DNA from: Mariniblastus fucicola
Lineage (GTDB): Bacteria; Planctomycetota; Planctomycetia; Pirellulales; Pirellulaceae
NCBI RefSeq assembly: GCF_008087665.1
Contig: NZ_CP042912.1
Location: 2,604,001 to 2,668,000, forward strand
Direction: 5' to 3'
DNA length: 64,000 bases
In this document: one piece after another, positions 27,962 through 37,244 of the stretch
Position numbering within the stretch: position 1 is the first letter of the stretch
How the letters are laid out: each line of letters starts with the position of its first letter
Program-made: the position numbers and the translations under genes
Notes under the pieces: generated by a model
Seen by the model: the letters and a program-made list of their open reading frames with translations, nothing else
Database searches by the model: none
What the model was told of the DNA's origin: nothing

Positions 27962-28873
27962 ATGACAAGCAAAACTGATTTTTCCGATACCTGTGCCGTA
28001 GCCAGTTTGTCCCTATCGGTGATCCGATTGTCCGGAAACGATCGCGCCAAATTTTTGCACAACTTCTGTACCGCAGACATCAACAGGCTGCAGGCCGATC
28101 AATGTTGTGAAGCGTTCTTCCTCAACCACAAGGGCAAAACGCTTTCGCATGGAATTGTGGTTTGCCGCGAGGTCGATTTGCTGATCGTCTCGACGGCCAA
28201 ATCGCCGTCAGTGCTGCTAGAACACCTGGATCGGTTTTTGCTCAGCGAAGACGTTCAGCTTCAGGACGTGTCCCAGTTGTGGCGAGGTGTGTTTGTATTT
28301 GGTGGTCAATGCGAACAAGCGTTGCAGGCCTGCGACATTCAGGTACCCAGCGTCGGTGGCGTTGCGAGCACGGGCTTTCAGGTTGTCGTTCGAGCAGAAC
28401 TGGCAGGGCAGGGCATTTTGATTCTTGAAGCCGCCGCAGGCGATGTCGACGTCGCCGGAAAGCTTTTGTCAAACGGTGCAGTTGACGTTTCTGCTGATCA
28501 TTTGGATTTGTTGCGAATCGAAAAGATGACTCCCTGGTGCGACACCGAAGTTACCGACAGGTGCTTGCCGCAAGAGTTCCGTCGAGACTCGAAAGCGATC
28601 TCGTTCACCAAAGGATGTTACCTCGGCCAGGAAACGGTGGCGCGTCTGGATGCGTTGGGCCACGTCAACCGATATCTGTCTGGGTTCGAAATTCTCGAAG
28701 GCGATGTTTCAGTCGGAGATTCGTTTCGGAAAGACGAAAAGAAGATCGGCGTCGTGACTTCGTTGGCTAAGGATTCTGAAGGGCGAAAGTTTGGGTTGGG
28801 TTTTTTGCGAGTTGAGTTCACCAAGCCTGGCGATACAGTTTCCTGCGACGGTGTAAAGTTGCAAATTAAGTAG
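27962..28873 (+). CDS. ygfZ: Folate-binding protein YgfZ (GcvT family)
   Basis: The 303-residue protein shows the YgfZ signature KGCYLGQETVAR (K-G-C-Y-x-G-Q-E) near residue 218. The N-terminal GcvT-type half includes LHNFCTADINRL and LSHGIVV, and the barrel-like end includes KIGVVTSL. YgfZ uses tetrahydrofolate and helps assembly or repair of certain Fe-S enzymes. It is divergent from the Fe-S oxidoreductase gene, which is itself a plausible client. The start ATG at 27962 follows AAAT with no strong Shine-Dalgarno site. Confidence 0.92.
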   Translation: MTSKTDFSDTCAVASLSLSVIRLSGNDRAKFLHNFCTADINRLQADQCCEAFFLNHKGKTLSHGIVVCREVDLLIVSTAKSPSVLLEHLDRFLLSEDVQLQDVSQLWRGVFVFGGQCEQALQACDIQVPSVGGVASTGFQVVVRAELAGQGILILEAAAGDVDVAGKLLSNGAVDVSADHLDLLRIEKMTPWCDTEVTDRCLPQEFRRDSKAISFTKGCYLGQETVARLDALGHVNRYLSGFEILEGDVSVGDSFRKDEKKIGVVTSLAKDSEGRKFGLGFLRVEFTKPGDTVSCDGVKLQIK

Positions 28874-29002
28874 GTCGGTTTGTCCCTGACTGATGCAGCT
28901 TTCGCCGCCTTTGTTGGACGGAAACGAAGTAGATCAGTCTGTCCCAGACTGAGAACAAAAACGCGAATTTGGTATAGCGTCCCAACGAATCTGGGACAGA
29001 CT
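28868..29002. repeat. Cluster of three related intergenic repeats, two direct and one inverted
   Basis: GTAGGTCGGTTTGTCCC (from about 28870) is repeated, with changes, as GTAGATCAGTCTGTCCC (from 28929). The inner AGTCTGTCCCAGA (28936-28948) has a perfect 13-base inverted partner at 28990-29002. The cluster lies between convergent genes and could form a long hairpin that ends transcription from both sides. Confidence 0.6.
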
Positions 29003-29017
29003 CGCCTACTACCTCGC

Positions 29018-31780
29018 TTACTTTTTCTCGCCACCCATGACATTTCCAAACCCTTTGAACAGGTTGAAACTCGGCAACGCCTGCTTCTGTTTGTCACTGC
29101 GTTGAATGTCGATGTAGCCATGCAGTGAAAACTGCGACTGGTCGCGAATCGCTTCCACATTCAAGCCACGAAACCACTGCAAAACCGGAGCGACATAGTC
29201 GTCTGGCAGCTGCGGCTGATTGAATGCCGGCCACGCAGAAGAACGCCAGATTTTTCGGCCGGACGGAAGCGTCGTCAATTCATATTCGCCTCCCAGCGAA
29301 CAAACAAGATCCACGTTCAGCATTCTTTCCGCTGTATGTAAAGCGTCTTCGGGCGCGATGTCGAATTGCTGAACCAGCATGTTTAGCAAGCGAACGTTGG
29401 CGATCGAAGTCTGCCACGCGCGGCGGTAGGTAATCGTGTTCGCCCAGGCTTTAATCTTTGAGTTCAGCAAGTCGCCGACCTCAAGGCGAAGCTGCGCTGG
29501 TCGTTCCACAGGTACCAGTTCCAGATGAGGCTTCAACGATTCCAGTCGCCGCTGATCAAACGCAAGCACCGAAAAATCATTCCACTGCAAACGCCACAGC
29601 GACAACAGTGGCGAATACGTGTAGCCGAACGCATCGGGTTGGGCGCCAAGTCGCGGCATCCAGTCCGTGTAACCCGGGTTAGGCCATGCACCCAGATAGC
29701 CTGGCGTCTGACGGAAGGTTTCGAATGTTTCCAATATCGTTTTCGGTTCCAGATCCAGATTCGGGTCCAGGTAATCCTGAACGGCTCCGAAAACCTGATG
29801 TGTCGGCACGCCCGGTGACGTCATGCCGCCCTGTAAACTCGCTTCGATGCGAATAATGTCATCCGGTGAACGCGCGACGGTTCTCTCAAGCGGCGGACCC
29901 AGCATGGTCAGCAACCATTCGTAACTGCCTTCTCCGAATGGTAGCAAACGAGCGTCGAACACAACGCGTTCCACATTCTTGCCGCCATCATCATCTTTTT
30001 TGAAGCGCTGAATTCCGATCGACATCGGGTCCAGGGATCGCATATTGCCAGCGATAAACGTCGCCCGTTCTCGAAACCATGCCGTCTCGTCGGGCGTCAC
30101 GTCACCGATCACCATATCCGGAATCGGTTTAAAGTAACCTCGTCGACCACGCAGCGAATCACGCCACACTCCATCCGTCAATTGAAGTTCGCCGCCGTCC
30201 GGGTGGTAGCCAAAGTTCTCTGGCAGAAATCCGCCAGCGATCAGGTTCGGGATCCCAACATCGAGGATTCCTTCGCTTGACGCGCTCAGCGTTGCCATCT
30301 CCAGCAACAGCACATCGCTCACCGCCTGGTTGCGACGCCTCAACTCAATCTGGTACGCAGGCGTCAAAAGCTGCTGCAGGAATGGCGTCGAAAGATACGC
30401 GAACAGTGTATCCTCTCGCTCCAACGGCATATTGAAGCGGGCAAAACGGAATTCAGCAGCATCGGCGAGCGAACCCTTACCGTTCGAAGCTTGCACAAAC
30501 CTTCGCGCAATTGATTCCGAAGTCGTTATCAGATGATTGTCACCGACGGCAAGGTAAAAAGAGCGATAGCGATTGTCTGGCGTCGACAATAAAGTTCCGT
30601 CAACACCCTCAATCGTCACTTTTCTGACGGTCACGTTGCGAGATTTTCGTTCGGCAGCAAACGTGCTGCGTTTGCCATTCAGATTCGTTTTCAGCAAACC
30701 CGTGTTGTGAGCGTGAAACATGACTCCCACCGAAGCACCGGCGTCGAAGTACGTATCGGTTCCAATCAGTGCCACGTCGGCGATCAGGTTTCCGCCGAAG
30801 AGATTGTCAAACTCGCTGGACTGGATCGCCAACTGGTCCTGGAACTTCGTCTGAACCTCGGACTTGAAACCTCGCAGCATGATCATTCGTCCAAGATCAC
30901 CGCCGTACTCTTCAGTAAGTCGTTGCAGCCACAGGTGGTTGTCCCAAGTTCCGAATCGAAGGTAGAAACATTCTTGTGGAACCCCTTTCGCAATCGGTTC
31001 GATCTCGATGTCGTCTGGCAAATCAGAGACCGTCAGCGGTGACCAGAGTATCGGCTCCGGGAGCGGTTTGTCGGCAGTCGCGGAGTCGACTCCGGCAATC
31101 ATCGAACGTTGCACACTGTCCAGTCGCAAGGCTTCTACGTCGAACAGCAACTCAAACGTACGCGTCACAGGATCATTGCTGCGACGCCGACGCATCTGCG
31201 GGTCCATTCCCAGGCGTCTGCCGATCAGTGACGTCAGATAGACTTCTACCAGCGGCGGATAATCGCCGTCCTTGATGTGCATCTCAGAAGTCGAATTGAA
31301 GTTCTGCCACCAATTCGTCGCGAATCGTTCGTAGCGACGCGGGCGAGTGAATTCAACCGGAATCTGAAAGTCCACCACTCCGCTGCCGTGCAAGCGCGCG
31401 TTAAGCGGTTCATCGCCTTCGAACAGGAACCAGATCGTCAGCAGGTCACTTGGCTTGGTGTCTTTGTCCCCCGTCAAAATGCGAAGAAACTTACGAACCG
31501 GAGTGTGCGAAATCACCGGGTAGTGGATCCGATCGTTCTCTTCGGTAAACCAGGTCGCTCCCGTACGGGAGATGATTTCATCACCACTACGCAGTCGAAA
31601 CGTGACTTTGCCAATTCCATACGGACGCCCAGCATGCGCCTCGACGGATACAACCACCGGCATATTTTGCAGTTGTAAGTCCGATGGAAGCGTCCGAGCG
31701 ATTTCCTGTGCGTCGGCGACCTGGATTGTAAGTACGCACAGCAACCCAACGGCGATGTACTTGCCCAGAGTTTTGATCAT
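29018..31780 (-). CDS. Large secreted protein of unknown function
   Basis: The protein of 920 residues starts with a signal peptide (MIKTLGKYIAVGLLCVLTIQ, cleavage near ADA-Q). The rest is soluble with many aromatic and charged residues; no repeat or catalytic motif stands out. An ATG at 31792 is also open, but GGAGA lies five bases before the ATG at 31780, which decides the start. Planctomycetes code many large secreted proteins of this appearance. The gene is monocistronic, between the repeat cluster at its 3' end and the divergent tcdA gene. Confidence 0.72.
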   Translation of the reverse strand: MIKTLGKYIAVGLLCVLTIQVADAQEIARTLPSDLQLQNMPVVVSVEAHAGRPYGIGKVTFRLRSGDEIISRTGATWFTEENDRIHYPVISHTPVRKFLRILTGDKDTKPSDLLTIWFLFEGDEPLNARLHGSGVVDFQIPVEFTRPRRYERFATNWWQNFNSTSEMHIKDGDYPPLVEVYLTSLIGRRLGMDPQMRRRRSNDPVTRTFELLFDVEALRLDSVQRSMIAGVDSATADKPLPEPILWSPLTVSDLPDDIEIEPIAKGVPQECFYLRFGTWDNHLWLQRLTEEYGGDLGRMIMLRGFKSEVQTKFQDQLAIQSSEFDNLFGGNLIADVALIGTDTYFDAGASVGVMFHAHNTGLLKTNLNGKRSTFAAERKSRNVTVRKVTIEGVDGTLLSTPDNRYRSFYLAVGDNHLITTSESIARRFVQASNGKGSLADAAEFRFARFNMPLEREDTLFAYLSTPFLQQLLTPAYQIELRRRNQAVSDVLLLEMATLSASSEGILDVGIPNLIAGGFLPENFGYHPDGGELQLTDGVWRDSLRGRRGYFKPIPDMVIGDVTPDETAWFRERATFIAGNMRSLDPMSIGIQRFKKDDDGGKNVERVVFDARLLPFGEGSYEWLLTMLGPPLERTVARSPDDIIRIEASLQGGMTSPGVPTHQVFGAVQDYLDPNLDLEPKTILETFETFRQTPGYLGAWPNPGYTDWMPRLGAQPDAFGYTYSPLLSLWRLQWNDFSVLAFDQRRLESLKPHLELVPVERPAQLRLEVGDLLNSKIKAWANTITYRRAWQTSIANVRLLNMLVQQFDIAPEDALHTAERMLNVDLVCSLGGEYELTTLPSGRKIWRSSAWPAFNQPQLPDDYVAPVLQWFRGLNVEAIRDQSQFSLHGYIDIQRSDKQKQALPSFNLFKGFGNVMGGEKK

Positions 31781-31905
31781 CGTTCTCTCCATGTTCCTCT
31801 GCCTGTTCTCCGTCCCGGATTCTATCCGATTTTCGAACTTTCTGTAGAAGTTTACGGCATCGATTGCGGCTGGAAGACTGCTTCGTGAATCGCTATTATG
31901 TCGCG

Positions 31906-32874
31906 ATGGAAAAGACAGACACTACGACGCAATGTAACAACTCCCAACCCTGCACTCCCTGCGGTTCGGCCAGCCCCGAATTGGAGCTTCCGCGGGAACG
32001 GCGTCGACGAAAGCCCTGGGAATCGGCACCGCTTGAATCGCGAAGCAACAAACCTGTGGTTCGCCCAAAAATCGAGCGCGTTCCGCGCCGCTGGGACCGG
32101 CTAGCACGTTTGGTCGGCGAAGATGGTGTTCGCGCTTTGCTTAACTCTCGCGTGACCGTTTTCGGATTGGGTGGCGTCGGTAGTTATGCCGTTGAATCGC
32201 TCGCGCGGTCAGCCGTCGGGCACCTGACGATCGTGGACTTCGACGACGTCTGTGTAACGAATGTGAATCGCCAAATGCAGGCCTTTCCTTCGACGGTTGG
32301 GCAATCGAAAGCGGACCTGTTGGCCGAGCGAATTAAAGCCATCAACCCGGACGCCACTGTCGATTCTGTGCAAGCTTTCTACGATCCGCAAACCAGTGAG
32401 TCGCTGCTGACTCCCCGGCCGGATTTTGTGATCGACGCGATCGACAACGTAACGGCGAAACTACATTTGTTGGCGACGTGTTTAAAGTCCGATATTCCTG
32501 TTGTCAGCGTTGCCGGGGCCGGTGCCAAGCTCGATCCGACCATGATTCGCGTCGCGGACTTGAGTCAGACTCGTGTCGATCCATTGGCCCGAGTCGTTCG
32601 CAAGGAACTTTCCCGCCGCGGTTTTGAAACGACGAAACACGTCGGCCTGCCGGTAGTTTTTTCAGAAGAACCTGCCATCACTCCGATGGCTCCATCGTGG
32701 GACGCAGAAGGGTTCAAGTGCATTTGTCCTCACGCGGAAGATTCGCCACACGAATGCGAAAAACGAAACCTGATTTACGGGACGGCTTCTTTTGTGACCG
32801 CGACGTTTGGGAACGCGGCTGCTTCGGTCGTGGTGCGGCAGATCGCGAATGATCGAGTCGATCCGCAGGGTTGA
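31906..32874 (+). CDS. tcdA: tRNA threonylcarbamoyladenosine dehydratase (ThiF/HesA family)
   Basis: After about 60 low-complexity residues the protein shows the E1-like nucleotide fold: RVTVFGLGGVGSYAVESLAR, then DFDDVCVTNVNRQ, and AIDNVTAKLHLL. This is the pattern of TcdA (CsdL), which cyclises t6A in tRNA to ct6A with ATP. A pair of cysteines (CICPHA) near the C terminus is also seen in the family. The 322 residues exceed E. coli TcdA (268) mainly by the N-terminal tail. The ATG at 31906 is used; an in-frame TTG at 31864 is less likely. Confidence 0.88.
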   Translation: MEKTDTTTQCNNSQPCTPCGSASPELELPRERRRRKPWESAPLESRSNKPVVRPKIERVPRRWDRLARLVGEDGVRALLNSRVTVFGLGGVGSYAVESLARSAVGHLTIVDFDDVCVTNVNRQMQAFPSTVGQSKADLLAERIKAINPDATVDSVQAFYDPQTSESLLTPRPDFVIDAIDNVTAKLHLLATCLKSDIPVVSVAGAGAKLDPTMIRVADLSQTRVDPLARVVRKELSRRGFETTKHVGLPVVFSEEPAITPMAPSWDAEGFKCICPHAEDSPHECEKRNLIYGTASFVTATFGNAAASVVVRQIANDRVDPQG

Positions 32875-32916
32875 GCCTTTCAGATCGTGATATAGCTGGA
32901 GCGATGTTGACGCCAA

Positions 32917-33831
32917 TCAATACGCAAACTCGTACCAGCCTTGCTGATTGAAGCGCCATGAATCGCCATGTCCGGCGTCCAGTCGTCGCCGCATGACGTG
33001 CAGTGCGTAAGGATCATCAGGCGATGACGTCGTCGGCCCGTCAGATTCCAGATAGAATCTCGCGTTAATGACTTTAGGAGCAAACACCCGGTCCGAACGC
33101 GACTCGGGTTTCAGCTTTGAAGAGAAAATCATGTCTGTCAAAAACAGTTTCTTTGTTCCGGTTCGCTCGCAGTCAGGAAACTGGTTTGGACTTAGAAATG
33201 CACGCTCGTGACAAATTGAGCGTCGTGCGATTTCTGTAACGCGGCCGATCGGAGACTCCAGCTCTTTTTCGATTTGATTATTGACGGTCAAGCGAAAATC
33301 GTTGCCTTCGTTGATCGCCTCCAAGCTAACTTGCGTTTTGCTATCAGGCTGCAACTCGACCAGATGTATGAGGATCGGTTGTCGGTTTCTGGATTGAGTG
33401 TGAGCGATCGCGTTCGCGAATGACGTCATTACCGCTTCTACGCGAATCCGATGCTTTCCCGCTTTGGGCACATGAATGAACGCTTCCAGACGATTCTGGG
33501 ACTCTGGCGTATGAACCATGGTTTGGTCCGTGAAAAGCGGCAAAAACTCATCGAGGCTAACGCAATCTGAGTAGAGGTTCCCCAGTCCTGCGTTCAGCAG
33601 ACGGTACTCAGAATCCAATTTTTTTAGTTCTTCGTCAAAGCGTTGTAGCTCGGACAGTTCCTGGTCCAAGCCTTCAACTTGTTTCTTCAGCTGCGCCTCG
33701 CGTTGTTTTGCGGCACCAAGTTGTGACGCTGAAACGATATTGAAGACCGCCAGCCCGACCAACGTAGCGATCAGGCTTCCGATCGTGACGGCGTTTTTCA
33801 GCCCGCCTGGTTTTTCTTGCAGATCACTCAT
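32917..33831 (-). CDS. Membrane-anchored coiled-coil protein of unknown function
   Basis: The 304-residue protein has a short cytoplasmic start, one hydrophobic helix (AVTIGSLIATLVGLAVFNIV, about residues 14-33) and a coiled coil (about 45-80, rich in Glu, Leu, Lys). A beta-rich outer domain contains IHVPKAGKHRIRVEAV. No known domain is recognised. Its start overlaps the stop of the preceding gene by eight bases; that gene encodes a protein of the same layout with a similar IxVP-x-R/K segment. The two probably work together and may be distant paralogues. Confidence 0.65.
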   Translation of the reverse strand: MSDLQEKPGGLKNAVTIGSLIATLVGLAVFNIVSASQLGAAKQREAQLKKQVEGLDQELSELQRFDEELKKLDSEYRLLNAGLGNLYSDCVSLDEFLPLFTDQTMVHTPESQNRLEAFIHVPKAGKHRIRVEAVMTSFANAIAHTQSRNRQPILIHLVELQPDSKTQVSLEAINEGNDFRLTVNNQIEKELESPIGRVTEIARRSICHERAFLSPNQFPDCERTGTKKLFLTDMIFSSKLKPESRSDRVFAPKVINARFYLESDGPTTSSPDDPYALHVMRRRLDAGHGDSWRFNQQGWYEFAY

Positions 33832-34714
33832 CGTCGTTCGTCGAATTCTGCTGGCGAAGCCGCTTGTTCAAATCGCTGTCTCGAATCACAAGCGACAAGC
33901 TTTCAGGATCCTCAACAGTTGGCCAGTGGTTGATGTCGGCCAGCAACAACGATTCAGCTTCGAAGAGATTCTTGTCGGTAGTGGATAGCGCGTGCGTTTT
34001 ACGCCGATTCAATTCAGCCAACGTTTCCAATTCTTTTGAAATCTCTGCACGGGTTTGGTGTTTCAATGGATTCGGGCGTTTGCTGTCGACCCAGTCCGGG
34101 TGGCGCATCGGAACAGAGGGTCTGCTCGATTGATGCAGATTTACTCCGTCAATCTTCAACGTCACGGAGTCTCGATCTTGAAACGATGTCACGCTCAATT
34201 GGACAAAATGGTCTCCGGCCGTGAGCTGTTTCCTGAATTGCAGTTCTGGCGAAAAGTAAGAACTTTCGCGAAGCAGGGGAGGGTCTTTCGAACCGCCATC
34301 GTTCGTCGCATGGTAGCCCAGGCAAAGCTCAAATCGCCTGGACTCTGGAACGATGATTCGAAACGATTTGTCCACATGTGATTTTGAATCTGGATTGCCG
34401 TCGTCGCTGGCCGCTACGAACAGGTTCTTAAGGTCGTCGATTTGCAAACGTTGATGCATCATCGCGACAGGACGAAAAAAAACGTCAGCGTTTTCCAGTT
34501 TGTCTCGTCGCTGATCAAATGCGTTTGCCGCACGTGTAAATATCAGTTTCTTTTCAGCGAAATGCTCCGTTTGTCCTATTCGCTTGTCAACGATATGTTT
34601 TGTTCGCCGACAGTTTTGCTGGACCAGTTTTGTTTCCCTCAGATTGTTGAGACCATTGACCGTTAGCACGGACAGCAGTGTGATCGACAGAAGATGTTTC
34701 AGTGAAAAGTTCAT
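33824..34714 (-). CDS. Membrane-anchored protein of unknown function, related in layout to the next gene
   Basis: A 296-residue protein with an N-terminal hydrophobic helix (LLSITLLSVLTVNGL), a helical region and a beta-rich domain (FRIIVPESRRFELCLGYH; AGDHFVQLSVTSF; VTLKIDGVNLH), then a charged helical tail. It overlaps the following gene by eight bases. I know no family for it. The gene is divergent from ovoA across 225 bp. Confidence 0.6.
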   Translation of the reverse strand: MNFSLKHLLSITLLSVLTVNGLNNLRETKLVQQNCRRTKHIVDKRIGQTEHFAEKKLIFTRAANAFDQRRDKLENADVFFRPVAMMHQRLQIDDLKNLFVAASDDGNPDSKSHVDKSFRIIVPESRRFELCLGYHATNDGGSKDPPLLRESSYFSPELQFRKQLTAGDHFVQLSVTSFQDRDSVTLKIDGVNLHQSSRPSVPMRHPDWVDSKRPNPLKHQTRAEISKELETLAELNRRKTHALSTTDKNLFEAESLLLADINHWPTVEDPESLSLVIRDSDLNKRLRQQNSTNDDE

Positions 34715-34939
34715 TGAAAGCGATTATACTCTGCGCCGTTCCTGCTTCGGAGGAGCATGGGAAAACGGATTCGTTCCCGATGTTAGCCGTCAGTTTCGCG
34801 GGGCTGAAGATAGTTCCGGAAAAAAATGTTTTGGTGTATTGCATTTGGAACCTTTTCGCGGGTAAGACCACTTACGAGAATGAGTCAAAGCAGTTCATGT
34901 AGCGCATTTGGCGGATTTCAATAGAAAACAGGTTTGAAA

Positions 34940-37114
34940 ATGGCCGTGAAAAATCAATCGAACTCTAAAGTTAAGACCCTCGATGGCAACAGTGCTCGTG
35001 TCGTAACACAAATGCCACTGTTGGATTCCGGAGGCGTCGAAGAAAAACGTCAGGAGATTCTGGATTACTTTCACGATTCGTTCACACTTTATGAAAGCCT
35101 GTTCGAGTGTTTGGTTAGCGATGAGGCATTTTATCGCCGCGCGAATCGACTGCGTCAGCCGCTTATTTTTTACTACGGCCACACGGCTGTTTTCTACATC
35201 AACAAGCTCAACGTTGCTAACCTGATCAACGAGCGAATCGATCCAAAAATCGAATCCATGCTGGCGGTCGGCGTGGACGAGATGTCCTGGGACGATCTCA
35301 ACGACGACAACTACGATTGGCCGACTCCGGCCGAAGTTAAAGCTCACCGGGACAGAACTCGCGAAATCGTCGATCGCTTCATTCGCGAATGTGACTTTAC
35401 AATGCCGATTGATTGGAACAGTCCCATGTGGATTGTGTTGATGGGAATTGAACACGAACGAATTCACCTGGAGACTTCTTCGATCCTGATGCGCGAGCTT
35501 CCGATCGAAATGGTCAAACCGCATCCGGTGTGGGGCAACATTTGTCGGGAACAAGGCGTTGCGCCGGAAAATGAACTCGTCTCGGTCGCAGGCGGGCAAG
35601 TCGAACTTGGGAAATCGCACAAGAATCCGATCTACGGCTGGGATAACGAGTACGGTTACAACGCGGAAACCGTCGAGCCGTTTAAAGCCTCAAAGTATCT
35701 GGTTTCGAACGGCGAAATGCTTGAGTTTATCGAGGCAGGTGGCTACCAGGAGTTGTCGCTGTGGACAGAGGAAGGTCGCGGCTGGCTGGAATTTAGCAAT
35801 GCCGAACATCCGGTCTATTGGATCAAGGACGGCGATTCCTATCAGTTGCGTACGATGTTGGAAGTCATCGACATGCCGTGGAACTGGCCAGCGGAGATCA
35901 ACTACCTGGAAGCAAAAGCGTTTTGTAACTGGAAGTCCGAGCAACTGGGAACCCATGTTCGCATGCCAACCGAGGCCGAGTGGCAGACGATGCGGAACGC
36001 GCTTGATACGGATCAGCCCTTCTGGGATGCGGCGCCGGGGAACATCAATCTCGAGCATGAGTTTTCTCCGTGCCCGGTCAATCGCCACGAGTTCCATGAT
36101 GGCATTTACGATTTGATCGGAAACGTCTGGCAATGGACAGAGACTCCAATTGATGGGTACAACGGGTTTGAAGTCCATCCAACCTATGATGATTTCTCCA
36201 CGCCGACTTTCGATGGAAAACACAATCTCTTCAAAGGCGGCTGTTGGATCTCGACGGGGAACTATGCGATTAAGGACGCACGCTACGCGTTCCGCCGTCA
36301 CTTCTTTCAGTATTCTGGCTTGCGTTACATCGAAGCCAATCCGTTACCGGAACCCGAAGTCAACGTTTACGAAACCGACCAGATGGTTGCCAAGTATATC
36401 GAGTTTCACTATGGCGACACGCCGGTTGAGTCCATCGATGTGCCCAACTTTCAGGTCGCGTGTATCAATGAAGTCGCACAGCATCTTGACGGTCGACGCA
36501 CGGGCAAAGCCTTGGACATCGGTTGTGCTGCCGGTCGTTCGGCGTTTGAGTTGGCAAAGCTTTTCGACCATGTCGACGCGCTCGATTTCTCAGTGCGTTT
36601 GATTGAGGCACCTTCGAACCTGCAGAAGTCCGGTATTCAGCGCTACGTGACTACCGATGAAGGCGATTTGAATCTCTATCGGGAAATTAACCTCGCGGAT
36701 TTTGATGGCTACGACGCGGTCAAGGACAAGATCGCGTTTATGCAAGGAGACGCCTGCAATCTGGTGGACAAGTTCGGCAGCTACGATCTGGTGTTCGCTG
36801 GAAACCTGATTGATCGACTGTACGATCCCGAAAAGTTCCTGAATCTGATCAAGGATCGAGTCAACGAAAATGGTTTGCTGGTTCTCGCATCGCCCTACAC
36901 CTGGAGCGAAGAGTACACGCCGCGAGACAAATGGCTGGGCGGATTCAAAGCCCCAACTGGTGAGAGTTACACGACGCTCGAGGGCATCGATCGCGTGCTT
37001 TCTCCGCAGTTCAAGCTTCTCGGTCACCCGGTTGATCTTCCGTTTGTGTTCCGGGAAACTTCGAGGAAGTTCCAATACGATGTATCCCAATTGACGGTTT
37101 GGGAAAAGCTGTAA
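34940..37114 (+). CDS. ovoA: Ovothiol synthase OvoA (5-histidylcysteine sulfoxide synthase with methyltransferase)
   Basis: The 724-residue chain has the three OvoA modules. A DinB-like iron domain carries the ligands H81 and H172-x3-H176-x-E178 (HERIHLE). A formylglycine-enzyme-like sulfoxide-synthase domain (about 215-440) includes GNVWQWTETP and GGCWISTG. A SAM-dependent methyltransferase (about 460-724) has the motif LDIGCAAGRSAFELAK. OvoA joins cysteine to the 5-position of histidine with oxygen and N-methylates the product on the way to ovothiol A. ATG 34940 is the start; no ovoB-type lyase is nearby. An ATP-grasp gene and a MATE exporter follow on the same strand. Confidence 0.95.
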   Translation: MAVKNQSNSKVKTLDGNSARVVTQMPLLDSGGVEEKRQEILDYFHDSFTLYESLFECLVSDEAFYRRANRLRQPLIFYYGHTAVFYINKLNVANLINERIDPKIESMLAVGVDEMSWDDLNDDNYDWPTPAEVKAHRDRTREIVDRFIRECDFTMPIDWNSPMWIVLMGIEHERIHLETSSILMRELPIEMVKPHPVWGNICREQGVAPENELVSVAGGQVELGKSHKNPIYGWDNEYGYNAETVEPFKASKYLVSNGEMLEFIEAGGYQELSLWTEEGRGWLEFSNAEHPVYWIKDGDSYQLRTMLEVIDMPWNWPAEINYLEAKAFCNWKSEQLGTHVRMPTEAEWQTMRNALDTDQPFWDAAPGNINLEHEFSPCPVNRHEFHDGIYDLIGNVWQWTETPIDGYNGFEVHPTYDDFSTPTFDGKHNLFKGGCWISTGNYAIKDARYAFRRHFFQYSGLRYIEANPLPEPEVNVYETDQMVAKYIEFHYGDTPVESIDVPNFQVACINEVAQHLDGRRTGKALDIGCAAGRSAFELAKLFDHVDALDFSVRLIEAPSNLQKSGIQRYVTTDEGDLNLYREINLADFDGYDAVKDKIAFMQGDACNLVDKFGSYDLVFAGNLIDRLYDPEKFLNLIKDRVNENGLLVLASPYTWSEEYTPRDKWLGGFKAPTGESYTTLEGIDRVLSPQFKLLGHPVDLPFVFRETSRKFQYDVSQLTVWEKL

Positions 37115-37157
37115 ACTTGGTTGTGGCGCCAAAGTCAAAACTGTAGAGATCTTGTTC

Positions 37158-37213
37158 AACGGCAAGCCCAATTCGACTGCGTGCACAAACTCAGTCGCCT
37201 TTGGCTTGCCGTT
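37158..37213. repeat. Inverted repeat between ovoA and the ATP-grasp gene
   Basis: AACGGCAAGCC (37158-37168) and GGCTTGCCGTT (37203-37213) are perfect 11-base arms. CGACTG (37174-37179) and CAGTCG (37192-37197) extend the stem inside, around a GTGCAC loop. There is no T tract. It lies upstream of the ATP-grasp start codon at 37245 and could act as a weak terminator, a processing site or a repeat-type hairpin. Confidence 0.6.
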
Positions 37214-37244
37214 AAACGATTGCACAACTCCGCCGAAACTCTCA

